Assembly (NCBI GenBank): GCA_022925895.1
Contig: JAKSYS010000822.1
Location: forward strand, 1-21,644
Source of the DNA: Fragilaria crotonensis
Taxonomy: Eukaryota; Bacillariophyta; Fragilariophyceae; Fragilariales; Fragilariaceae
Reading direction: 5' to 3'
Length of the DNA: 21,644 nucleotides
Shown here: positions 1 to 7,692 of the stretch, piece after piece
Layout of the letters: every line of letters starts with the position of its first letter
Position numbering within the stretch: position 1 is the first letter of the stretch
Made by a program: the position numbers and the translations under genes
Notes under the pieces: generated by a model
Told to the model about the DNA's origin: nothing
What the model saw: the letters and a program-made list of their open reading frames with translations, nothing else
Database searches by the model: none

Positions 1-36
1 ATGGTTCAGGAAGATTCACTTTTTGCAAAGGACATC

Positions 37-508
37 TGTTGAGATGTTCCAGATCTCTGCAACAGTACTTATACTTCCGGTGCGCAGTACCACAGTATTC
101 CTACCAGCTAGTAGTTTGACAACACTATAAACCCTTTGTTTTCCTCTCTGCAATGTTGTGACTACTTTAGATTACTCCTATCAATCCTCCCAGACCTCTT
201 GGTCTTACCAAATTGATCTTGCTTCTTGGAAGTAACCTTCTGAGCCTTGTTCTTCACCTCAATCCATGCATCTTCATGAATTATATTTCTCGCACCGTTG
301 ATTCCTTTCGTTTCGATCGAACCAGTCAATCTTGCATGTTGGACCTCATCGGTAGGAATTCGTATTCCATTTACGAATCCCGAATAAATATTCTTGAACG
401 AATCTTCCAGATTCCGCACGACTGTCGGTCGTGCGTACTGCACTGTCATAGCAGTCCCGTTTCCACTGCTACTGTCGCTTGTCAGTAAACGCTTATCCTC
501 GACACGTC
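37..508. mobile_element. Insertion relic with LTR-like left end
   Basis: This block is absent from the equivalent site in copy 2, where the sequence before 37 runs straight into the sequence after 508 (near 16330). The flanks resemble an imperfect 5-bp target duplication (acatc at 32-36, acgtc at 504-508). The left 88 bases (37-124) begin TGTTG and end CAACA, the inverted ends typical of Copia LTRs. On the minus strand a purine-rich run just precedes this block, as a polypurine tract would. The right end is not CAACA, so if this is a retroelement it is truncated. A deletion in copy 2 is the alternative. Confidence 0.4.
162..449 (-). CDS. Unrecognised ORF inside the 5' insertion
   Basis: A 95-residue minus-strand frame opens with ATG at 449. 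It is basic at the C-terminus (KTKRSGRIDRSNLK) and has no signal peptide or membrane segment. I do not recognise the family. It ends about 20 bases before the purine-rich tract and LTR-like block at 37-124, the position expected for the 3' end of a retroelement coding region, but it shows no clear RNase H motif. A second minus-strand frame (786-493) lies just upstream and stops by frame change, so the two could be pieces of one decayed gene. It may equally be chance. Confidence 0.2.
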   Translation of the reverse strand: MTVQYARPTVVRNLEDSFKNIYSGFVNGIRIPTDEVQHARLTGSIETKGINGARNIIHEDAWIEVKNKAQKVTSKKQDQFGKTKRSGRIDRSNLK

Positions 509-547
509 ACCACCCTCATCTGACGAGCATCGTCGACGATGATTCGG

Positions 548-562
548 AGTATGGCTGGGTGC
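548..562 (+). repeat. Left terminal inverted repeat
   Basis: AGTATGGCTGGGTGC is the exact reverse complement of 2002-2016. The two delimit the block missing from the duplicated locus. Confidence 0.75.
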
Positions 563-1305
563 AGGAAAAAAGTCTTTCGGGTAGCCATAGTAGCTCGTAG
601 TATGGGAGAAATATTTAGTATATAATGAATATATTGGAAGCCAACTTTGTTTCGCGATTCTTCACTGTTGATGCAGCTATTGCTGCTGTTATGCGGTAGC
701 TTAGGAGCTTGGATCGTCTCAACATGGCATATGATTTTATCACAAGAACAAAGATCATGATATGCCCATGATGAAATTGTACTCAATGTGAACTTTGTAG
801 TATCGTCTCATCTCGGTGCTTCCAAGCCCAACATTAAGGATTATTGAGAAGTTTCATAGGCCCTCTATTGTTTCCATTATGTGGTTCGCGACGCGTTGCA
901 ACACCTGCTCGCTAGTAGTACAAAAGAGACGACAAAAGATGGTTCATGAATCCTCACGGTTCTTTATGAGTAATTATAGTGGTGAATTTTGTGTCAAGAA
1001 AACATCGAATACATCGCAGAGTTCATTTCTGCGACAGGATTGAAGCAGCACATTGCAAGCGGAATACAACAGCTCCGCTTGAATTGGTACTGGTTTGGCC
1101 TTAGTCAATGGTCATGTGGCAGCCATGGATCGTCACCACAGCAGATAGCAGCAATTCTTTATTTCAGAAATAATGCTGAAAGCAGTAGTGGCGACAACCA
1201 CAAAAATGCTCGAGTGTCCTGGTGATATAGCTACTCCGGAGATTCCAAGTACATGCGAGAAAACACTGCAGCATTCTCGTGATTTTCACAAGTCAACAGG
1301 GAAAG

Positions 1306-1506
1306 TCAAGTGCTGTTTGGATCGCCGTATTCAGCATACCACCAGGCAAACACAATGGCAACATTGAAGAGACCATACAGCACACAATTCAAGCGTGGCC
1401 GTGCACTGTAAATACTGAAGGCACCTCGGACCCCTTTTTGACGCCCTGTTGTTGAGTACTGCCTGCGTGCAAGCAATTGAATTTCAAACGAAATCATGCC
1501 CAACAC
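1306..1506 (-). pseudogene. Short ORF, possible transposase C-terminal remnant
   Basis: A 66-codon frame contains GRQKGVRG and, later, FNVAIVFAWWYAEY. A basic stretch followed by a hydrophobic segment with N, A and W is loosely reminiscent of the C-terminus of piggyBac-type (DDE_Tnp_1_7) transposases. It lies inside the TIR-bounded element, which would fit. The resemblance is weak, no catalytic residues are visible, and the adjoining sequence is closed in this frame. Confidence 0.2.
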
Positions 1507-1812
1507 TAAGATGCCGTTGCGGTGCCTCTTTCTTCCTCAAAAGTTGACGAAAAGTGGCAGGAATGTGAGCACGTCTGCGTTTAGACAAGAAATTCTAGCC
1601 TTCAAACGTACTCACCTTCATTTGTTGCATAATTGTGCTCAACATCTTGAAACGGCACCATGATATAGCAACTTATACGCCGGAGAGTTGTTTAACAATC
1701 GTACAAACATCATGTCCATGTGAATAAGTAGAACATGTTCCGTGGACTGCTATATCAAATCTTTCGCTGAAACCCGTCGGCACTCAAGACAAGATAAATG
1801 TCAATCCGTTGC

Positions 1813-1891
1813 GTCTCCCGCGTGCACCGATACTTCCACTATACAAAGAGCCCTTGATGAACATTTAGAGCTATCGGTGCACGCGGGAGAC
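1813..1891. repeat. Perfect 20-bp hairpin-forming inverted repeat
   Basis: GTCTCCCGCGTGCACCGATA at 1813-1832 is repeated as its exact reverse complement at 1872-1891, with a 39-base loop. It lies near the right end of the TIR-bounded element in otherwise non-coding sequence. It could be a small nested foldback element, a subterminal structure of the transposon, or the source of a structured RNA. Confidence 0.85.
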
Positions 1892-2001
1892 ACACCTGAA
1901 CACAAGGTATGAGTTGGTGAAGGTCAGCAACAATGAAGTGTGGGGATCAACGAGATAAGCTCATGGCCGTCGGCGGTGAACTAAATAAATAGCGTACTGT
2001 C

Positions 2002-2016
2002 GCACCCAGCCATACT
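2002..2016 (-). repeat. Right terminal inverted repeat
   Basis: GCACCCAGCCATACT pairs with 548-562. A further dozen bases (agtacaaggtacc) separate it from the sequence shared with copy 2, so the exact right boundary is uncertain. Confidence 0.72.
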
Positions 2017-2065
2017 AGTACAAGGTACCAGGAACAGTATCCGTAACGCGGCGCAATCGGACTAC

Positions 2066-2097
2066 CAAGTACAGTACTTGTACTACCTTTTATAAAT
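2066..2097 (+). promoter_or_regulatory. Palindrome and TATA box upstream of LTD gene 1
   Basis: TATAAAT lies at 2091-2097, about 430 bases before the start codon, and is conserved in copy 2 at 16445-16451. Just upstream is caagtac-a-gtacttg (2066-2080), a perfect palindrome that is imperfect in copy 2. Together with the downstream 5'UTR intron this is a plausible core promoter. The assignment is by sequence only. Confidence 0.45.
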
Positions 2098-2211
2098 CCC
2101 TTGTGGTCACGGCGGCGATAGGTATGGTCATATTAAGCATACAGCATATTGCTATGAAGCTATAATGATCAATCATCATGAAAGATTCATGGGGCGGCAT
2201 TAAGATTCAGA

Positions 2212-2397
2212 ATGGTGCTCTTTCTGCCCACCGGACATGGTCCAGCTTGCGAATGTGCGAATGATGAGTTCCTGATCAACGCTCATCGACGTCGCTCGTG
2301 TTATCGGAAGTTTTGCTGGAGCGTAATTCTGCCCACATCTCGTTCAAGCAGCGCTGTTACCAAACCAGACGCAGCTCAATTCGGCTCTACAAGATAG
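2212..2397 (+). other. Upstream ORF in the leader, conserved in copy 2
   Basis: A 61-codon ATG-initiated frame lies in the presumed 5' leader, between the TATA box and the intron donor. It stops at 2395-2397, eight bases before the donor, so it does not continue into the LTD gene. The copy 2 version (16560-16745) is also open. I see a handful of substitutions between them, two of which change residues (a His/Arg and a Ser/Asn). The product has no recognised domain. It may be an upstream ORF that lowers translation, or chance. Confidence 0.25.
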
Positions 2398-2405
2398 ATT
2401 CATAG

Positions 2406-2499
2406 GTAAGTGACGGATAATCACTGATAACGCAAGGCCCCCATCAACACTCCGTAGCATTATTGACTAAGAGCCTTGCGATTTCTCCCACATTCAAAG
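2406..2499 (+). other. Candidate 5'UTR intron of LTD gene 1
   Basis: GTAAGT at 2406-2411 is a consensus donor. A branch-like ttgactaa ends at 2470, then a pyrimidine-bearing stretch leads to AG at 2498-2499. The length is 94 bases, usual for diatom introns. The ATG at 2533 follows 34 bases later. All upstream frames are closed before the donor, so the intron would be in the leader. The signals are identical in copy 2. Confidence 0.55.
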
Positions 2500-2532
2500 A
2501 ATTGCTCAAGAGGAACACTTCATCGCAAAACC

Positions 2533-5500
2533 ATGGCAAATCACTTCAGGGCAGTGATTTATCTAGTCGGCATCGCTTTCGGCACTTTTGCTTCGGCAGC
2601 CAACGAACTTGTCATCAGCGAGTACATCGAGGGAACGTCTAACAACAAAGCCATTGAGTTGTGCAATCCGTCGTCGAGCGCTGTCAATCTGGCAACTGAT
2701 AACTACGTGCTTTTCATATCCTTCAACGGTGGCACTTCCACTTCTACAATCCCTCTCAGTGGCACTGTTCCAGCAGGAGGATCCTTTGTCATTGCAAACA
2801 ATCAAGCCTCTACCAACATCTTGTCAAAGGCAAACCAGACTTCCAGTTCTCTCTCCTTCAATGGTGACGATGCGATTGTTCTCAAAGTTGGAGCTGCCGG
2901 GACTGTTGTGGACTCGTATGGTCAGGTCGGAGTTCGAGTTGACTTTGGTACAGACAAGACTTACCGCAAGAAGTCTTGTGGAATCAGGGATGTTGTCACT
3001 ACCGATGCTTTCAATCGCACGGTCCAATACGACGAGTTCGCCGTGGACACTTTCGACGGTCTCAATAGCTGCCCATCCGGCTGTGGGCAGACTGTTTCGC
3101 CAATTGGCCAGCCAACTGCATCGCCAACTGTCGCGTCACCAACTGCGTTACCCACTGCGCAGCCAACAGGTCCTCCGAATGCGTCGCCCTCTGCCTCCCC
3201 AACGAAGTCACCGACTTCTTCTCCGACTGCCTCCCCAACGGTGTTGTCCACTGCCTCCCCAACGGAGTCCGTGGCGGCTACTGATTTGGTTATCAGCGAG
3301 TACATCGAGGGTACCTCCTTCAACAAAGTCATTGAGTTGTGCAATCCGTCGTCGAGCGCTGTCAACTTGACGACTGCGAACTACTTACTTCAGATATACT
3401 TCAACGGTGCCACTACTCTCGGTAACACAATCGCCCTCAGTGGGATCGTTCCGGCAGGAGGATCCTTTGTCATTGCAAACAATCAAGCCTCTACCAACAT
3501 CTTGTCAAAGGCAAACCAGACTTCCAGTTCTCTCTCCTTCAATGGTGACGATGCCGTCGTTCTCAGGAAAGGAGGGGCAAGCGGCACCGTTGTAGACTCA
3601 TTCGGACAGGTTGGAGTTCAAACCATTTTTGGTCAGGACAAGACTTACCGCAAGAAATCTTGTGGAATCAGGGATGTTGTCACTTCAGACACTTTCAATA
3701 GCACGGTTCAATACGACGAGTTCGCCGTGGACACTTTCGACGGTCTGAATAGCTGCCCATCCGGCTGTGGGCAGACTGTTTCGCCAATTGGCCAGCCCAC
3801 TGCATCGCCAACTGTCGCGTCACCAACTGCGTTACCTACTGCCCAGCCAACAGGTCCTCCGAATGCGTCGCCCTCTGCCTCCCCAACGAAGTCACCGACT
3901 TCTTCTCCGACTGCCTCCCCGACGGTGTTGTCCACTGCCTCCCCAACGGAGTCCGTGGCGGCTACTGATTTGGTTATCAGCGAGTACATCGAGGGTACCT
4001 CCTTCAACAAAGTCATTGAGTTGTGCAATCCGTCGTCGAGCGCTGTCAACTTGACAACTTCGAACTACGTGCTTCAGATATACTTCAACGGTGCCACCTC
4101 CGCAACATCCATCACACTCAGTGGGACTGTTCCCGCCGGAGGATCCTTTGTCCTTGCCAACAATCAAGCCGCATCTGGCATACTATTGAATGCCAACCAG
4201 ACTTCTAGTTTTCTTAACTTCAATGGTGACGATGCTGTCGTGCTAAGGAAGAGCGGTGTAAGCGGCACTGTTGTAGACTCATTCGGACAGGTTGGAAATC
4301 GAACTGATTTTGGTACCGACAAGACGTACCGCAAGAAGTCTTGTGGAATCAGGGATGTTGTCACTACCGATGCTTTCAATCGCACGGTCCAATACGACGA
4401 GTTCGCCACGGACACCATTGACGGTCTCAGAAACTGTCCGTCCGGCTGTGGGCAAACTTACTCGCCCACTGAGGTGCCATCTACCTCCCCTCCTTCTTCT
4501 CCATCTTTGTCGCCCACTGAGTCACCAACTACCTACCCTACTTCTTCTCCAACTATACCGCCCACTACTTCCCCAACGGCATCACCCACTGACCAGCCCA
4601 CTGGTTCTCCGACTGCTCAGCCAACTCGACTCCCCACGACTGCTCAGCCAACTCGACTCCCCACGACTTCGCAGCCAACTCGACTCCCAACAGCTCAGCC
4701 AACTCGACTCCCCACGACTGCTCAGCCAACTCGACTCCCCACGGAGCAGCCAACTCGACTCCCCACGACTGCTCAGCCAACTCGACTCCCCACGGAGCAG
4801 CCAACTCGACTCCCTACAACTGCTCAGCCAACTCGAGTCCCGACAACTGCTCAGCCAACTCGACTCCCCACGGAGCAGCCAACTGGAATCCCCACCACAG
4901 CGAGGCCAACTGGATTCCCCACCACAGCGAGGCCAACTGGATTCCCCACCACAGCGAGGCCAACTGGATTCCCCACCACAGCGAGGCCAACTGGATTCCC
5001 CACCACAGCGAGGCCAACAGCTTCGCCAACTACCTCCCCCACTTCCTTTCCAACTAATTCGCCCACTACCTCCCCCACTACTTTCCCGACTTCTGCTCCA
5101 ACTACCTTCCCGACTTCTGCTCCAACTACCTTCCCGACTTCTGCTCCAACTACCTTCCCGACTACTGCTCCAACTACCTCGCCTACTACCTCCCCTACTA
5201 CCTCCCCGACTTCTTCGCCAACTACCTTCCCGACTACTGCTCCAACTACCTCGCCTACTACCTCCCCTACTACCTCCCCGACTTCTTCTCCAACTTCATC
5301 TCCCACTACTTTTCCCACGGCACTTCCAACTGTTCAGCCCACTGGTTCTCCGACTGCTCAGCCAACTCGATTCCCCACCACTGCAAGGCCAACTGGGTCC
5401 CCTACTACGCAGCCAACTGGATTCCCCACCACTGCAAGGCCAACTGGGTCCCCTACTACGCCGCCAACTGGATTCCCCACCACTGCAAGGCCAACTGGGT

Positions 5501-6012
5501 CCCCTACTACGCAGCCAACTGGATTCCCCACCACTGCTAGGCCAACTGGGTCCCCTACTACGCAGCCAACTGGATTCCCCACCACTGCAAGGCCAACTGG
5601 GTCCCCTACTACGCAGCCAACTGGATTCCCCACCACTGCTAGGCCAACTGGGTCCCCTACGACGCAGCCAACTGGATTCTCCACCACTGCAAGGCCAACT
5701 GGGTCCCCTACTACGCAGCCAACTGGATTCCCAACCACTGCAAGGCCAACTGGATTCCCAACCACTGCACGGCCAACTGGATTCCCAACCACTGCACGGC
5801 CAACTGGATTCCCCACCACTGCACGGCCAACTGGATTCCCCACCACTGCAAGGCCAACTGGGTCCCCTACTACGCGGCCAACTGGGTTCCCCACCACTGC
5901 TAGGCCAACTGGGTCCCCTACGACGCAGCCAACTGGATTCCCCACCACTGCTAGGCCAACTGCGTCCCCTACGACGCAGCCAACTGGTTCCCCTACTACG
6001 CAGCCAATTTGA
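2533..6012 (+). CDS. Secreted protein with three lamin-tail domains and long Pro-Thr tail
   Basis: The frame is 1159 residues from the ATG at 2533. This start has a good context (aaaaccATGg) and is followed at once by a signal peptide: a hydrophobic core at residues 7-19 and cleavage probably after ASA at 22. The open frame continues upstream to a TTG at 2476, which is not a credible eukaryotic start. Three LTD (lamin tail domain, PF00932-like) modules occupy about 25-188, 251-415 and 479-642. Each starts (E/D)LVISEYIEGTS and has an IELCNPSSS segment, FNGDDA, DKTYRKKSC and CPSGCGQT. Four conserved cysteines per module suggest disulphides. Linkers and residues 643-1159 are Pro-Thr repeats likely to be O-glycosylated. 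LTD modules of this type occur in bacterial extracellular proteins. The likely role is structural or adhesive, in the cell wall or matrix; no enzyme motif or membrane anchor is seen. Confidence 0.88.
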   Translation: MANHFRAVIYLVGIAFGTFASAANELVISEYIEGTSNNKAIELCNPSSSAVNLATDNYVLFISFNGGTSTSTIPLSGTVPAGGSFVIANNQASTNILSKANQTSSSLSFNGDDAIVLKVGAAGTVVDSYGQVGVRVDFGTDKTYRKKSCGIRDVVTTDAFNRTVQYDEFAVDTFDGLNSCPSGCGQTVSPIGQPTASPTVASPTALPTAQPTGPPNASPSASPTKSPTSSPTASPTVLSTASPTESVAATDLVISEYIEGTSFNKVIELCNPSSSAVNLTTANYLLQIYFNGATTLGNTIALSGIVPAGGSFVIANNQASTNILSKANQTSSSLSFNGDDAVVLRKGGASGTVVDSFGQVGVQTIFGQDKTYRKKSCGIRDVVTSDTFNSTVQYDEFAVDTFDGLNSCPSGCGQTVSPIGQPTASPTVASPTALPTAQPTGPPNASPSASPTKSPTSSPTASPTVLSTASPTESVAATDLVISEYIEGTSFNKVIELCNPSSSAVNLTTSNYVLQIYFNGATSATSITLSGTVPAGGSFVLANNQAASGILLNANQTSSFLNFNGDDAVVLRKSGVSGTVVDSFGQVGNRTDFGTDKTYRKKSCGIRDVVTTDAFNRTVQYDEFATDTIDGLRNCPSGCGQTYSPTEVPSTSPPSSPSLSPTESPTTYPTSSPTIPPTTSPTASPTDQPTGSPTAQPTRLPTTAQPTRLPTTSQPTRLPTAQPTRLPTTAQPTRLPTEQPTRLPTTAQPTRLPTEQPTRLPTTAQPTRVPTTAQPTRLPTEQPTGIPTTARPTGFPTTARPTGFPTTARPTGFPTTARPTGFPTTARPTASPTTSPTSFPTNSPTTSPTTFPTSAPTTFPTSAPTTFPTSAPTTFPTTAPTTSPTTSPTTSPTSSPTTFPTTAPTTSPTTSPTTSPTSSPTSSPTTFPTALPTVQPTGSPTAQPTRFPTTARPTGSPTTQPTGFPTTARPTGSPTTPPTGFPTTARPTGSPTTQPTGFPTTARPTGSPTTQPTGFPTTARPTGSPTTQPTGFPTTARPTGSPTTQPTGFSTTARPTGSPTTQPTGFPTTARPTGFPTTARPTGFPTTARPTGFPTTARPTGFPTTARPTGSPTTRPTGFPTTARPTGSPTTQPTGFPTTARPTASPTTQPTGSPTTQPI
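4459..6009 (+). repeat. Pro-Thr coding repeats of gene 1 (several nested period classes)
   Basis: Everything is built on a four-residue xPTx period, arranged in blocks. 4618-4890 is TAQPTRLP-like. About 4891-5020 has five 27-base units (PTGFPTTAR). 5032-5330 is Ser/Ala/Phe variants (SPTTFPTSAPT). 5391-5747 has seven 51-base units alternating PTGSPTTQ and PTGFPTTAR. The rest, to 6009, is mixed. Such nucleotide-level tandem repeats are expected to be length-polymorphic. Absence of stop codons in the other frames explains several long overlapping spurious frames. Confidence 0.9.
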
Positions 6013-6063
6013 TTACCCACCACTTCTCAGCCAACTCGAGCCCCCACGACACCGAGCCCCTAA
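6010..6063 (+). other. Premature TGA followed by the former C-terminal tail
   Basis: The frame ends at TGA (6010-6012). The next 16 codons, in the same frame, still read Pro-Thr repeat (LPTTSQPTRAPTTPSP) and end at TAA (6061-6063). In neighbouring repeats the equivalent codon is CGA (Arg), so a C-to-T change made the stop. Copy 2 has the same TGA (21031-21033) and the same tail ending at 21084. Confidence 0.8.
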
Positions 6064-6631
6064 CTCCTTCTAGCAAATCACCTGTCAGGAAGGGCAATAT
6101 GGCACCTTCACCAACATGATCGTAGGCCTAAACTTAAACACTTAGCCATTGCATATTGCACTCTGTTAAGTTCTGCTGTGTAGTGATTGCTGATGAAGAA
6201 TTCCATTGTGTGACTTTGGGATTAAAGTTGGATTTACTTACCTATGCAGGAGTCGATCGCACCGAGTTAAGCAGATCATTGTCATTAACTGCACTTCGGA
6301 CAAGACAGAGACACATTCTGAAAAAAGGAGGCGGATGTAAAAGCACTGGAAAGTGCTAATCAATATTCTATTGACAGTGCGCACAGGAAGCAGTTCAACT
6401 TAGTGCTTGACCATCCTCAATCCCTACGAAGGGCTCCTCACCAACCACAACCTCCGAGAAGGTAAAGACCTTTGCACACACTCATTGTAACCGCTCGAAG
6501 GTACTTCTTAATTGGCTTAACCTTGGTAAGGAGAGAGCTCGTCGTGAGATCAAGCTACAGCCTAGAAAAAACAAGTGCCCGAAGTATTCTACTTCTGAGG
6601 ACTGTCTACATCTCTCCTGCCCAAGGCCATA
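6064..6631. other. 3' flank of LTD gene 1, shared with copy 2
   Basis: This non-coding stretch matches 21085-21644 with scattered indels. ATTAAA at 6221-6226 (and 21242-21247) is a possible polyadenylation signal. A small stem gaagta/tacttc with a 3-base loop lies near 6582. A 67-codon frame at 6156-6359 is broken by indels in copy 2 and is not treated as a gene. Confidence 0.5.
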
Positions 6632-7155
6632 CGCATACGCAATGAAGTTACGATACGAGGCGACGATAGCGCTAAGAAAGGCAATGCAAGGGTCGGCGGG
6701 CGCTCATGCTCTTCTCATGGCTATCACAGCTGGGATACATTCTGCTTCAGAAAATGTCCATATTATGCTGGGTGATCCAATCTTCGAAACTTGAACACGG
6801 ATTGTAGTACTGTTTGTAAGAGTTATATGGCTCTACTCAACGCACAAGTTGCTTAAGTCTAAAGCCTATAACAAGGGAAGCAAGATGATATTCAACAAGA
6901 TAGAGAAGTGAGCACTAATTACACTAGACATGAGCTAGGGAACATATACCTTATGTGGATTCGGATTGGTAGATGTGGACGTCAAATCATACGACGCACG
7001 AGATTGCACCGTATCGTACCACGACAGTACTGGCTCGTATTAAACAGTCCCCGCAATACGAACTTCACATAAACCATAAACCTGCATTAGAGCCCACGAA
7101 CAAGTCGCGCAGGAGGTACCGATACCATTCACTGGTTGGAAGCCTTGGGCACAAA
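6632..7155. other. Non-coding gap between LTD gene 1 and Copia RNase H
   Basis: No convincing gene is present. If the Copia relic had a 3' LTR it should lie here, just left of the RNase H stop at 7156. I see no clear polypurine tract or TG...CA-bounded block, and no second LTR copy elsewhere to compare. Confidence 0.5.
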
Positions 7156-7692
7156 TCAAAGATTGTAGGGGATACAACTTAGCAACTCATGTCGACGATC
7201 AGCCGGAAGGGCCTTGGTGAACAAGTCCGCCAGATTTGTCTGAGTGTCCTCCTTCAAGGCCTGGAGCACGCCTGCAGCGGCAGCTTCACGGACCGCATGA
7301 TAGTTAATGGCGTTGTGCTTCTTACTCAAAACCGATTCTGGGATGCTGGCATTCTTCACGACACCTTGGTTGTCGCAATATACCTGCGCCGGCCCCTCAA
7401 GGGGCACTCCGAACATTCGCAGTTTGTAACGCAATGCAATGATGACGTCTCGAGCATGTCGCATGGCCACAAATTCACTCCCGAAGGTGGAAGTTTCGAC
7501 GGTGTTTTGCCGTTTGCTCACCCAAAGGATTGGCGAGTTCTGGATAAAGATCAGAATCCCTGTATGTGAACGGCGTGTAACCACATTTCCCGCATGATTG
7601 GTGTCAACAAACACATGGATAGTTACCGGATTTCCAAGCGGCTCGGGCATTCGAGGGGGTAATTCTTCTTCTGTCTCGCTATAAAACAATGA
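7156..7692 (-). pseudogene. Copia-type RNase H, C-terminal part of pol
   Basis: Residues encoded from 7689 down to 7156 match the Copia RNase H domain: VFVDTNHAG near the start (first Asp), RRSHTGILIF, SKRQNTVETSTFGSEFVA (catalytic Glu region), VYCDNQGVVKNAS (Asp) and NLADLFTKALP close to the end. In an intact element this domain degrades the RNA strand during reverse transcription. It is separated from the RT by a frame change at about 7690, with an in-frame stop in the RT frame, so the polyprotein is broken. The terminus (IPYNL, stop) looks natural. Confidence 0.9.

Larger units (their letters stand above)
548..2016. mobile_element. TIR-bounded DNA element, about 1.47 kb, probably non-autonomous
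   Basis: The ends are a perfect 15-bp inverted repeat: AGTATGGCTGGGTGC at 548-562 and its reverse complement at 2002-2016. Copy 2 has the corresponding unoccupied site near 16372-16376, where the gattcggagta flank is followed at once by the acaggaacagtatcc flank. This supports insertion of a mobile element in copy 1. The interior has no intact transposase. The best candidate is a 66-codon minus-strand frame at 1306-1506 with a hydrophobic FNVAIVFAWWY segment, loosely like transposase C-termini. The exact target duplication is unclear (agta or similar). Confidence 0.65.
1..6631 (+). repeat. Segmental duplication, copy 1 (LTD gene and flanks)
   Basis: Positions 1-36, 509-550 and about 2029-6631 match 16298-21644 in the same orientation. 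The start codons are 14348 bases apart. The stretch 2401-2930 appears identical by eye to 16749-17278, so the duplication is recent or has been homogenised by gene conversion. Copy 1 holds two extra blocks upstream of the gene (37-508 and 548-2016). The homology may extend left of the window, and its right end is limited only by copy 2 running off the window. Confidence 0.93.

Noticed and set aside
2476..2532. Upstream extension of the LTD frame to 2476
   Set aside because: The codon there is TTG, part of it lies in the candidate intron, and the signal peptide starts at the ATG at 2533.
4618..6009. CRISPR-like regular repeats
   Set aside because: The repeats are coding, contiguous, without unique spacers, and lie in a eukaryotic gene.
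5358..6023. Long minus-strand frames reading VGxxVG repeats opposite the Pro-Thr tails (also 4851-5318, 20064-20648, 18504-19250)
   Set aside because: They are the antisense of stop-free CCA/ACT repeats, have no independent start context, and mirror the repeat structure exactly.
4292..6073. Plus-strand frame of 593 codons overlapping the Pro-Thr tail (and 19493-21094)
   Set aside because: Out-of-frame reading of the same repeats (QLDSPRL pattern); the LTD-signal-peptide frame explains the region.
6156..6359. 67-codon frame in the 3' flank
   Set aside because: Broken by indels in the otherwise near-identical copy 2 flank.
6632..7155. 3' LTR of the minus-strand Copia
   Set aside because: No polypurine tract, TG...CA block or second LTR copy could be identified by eye.
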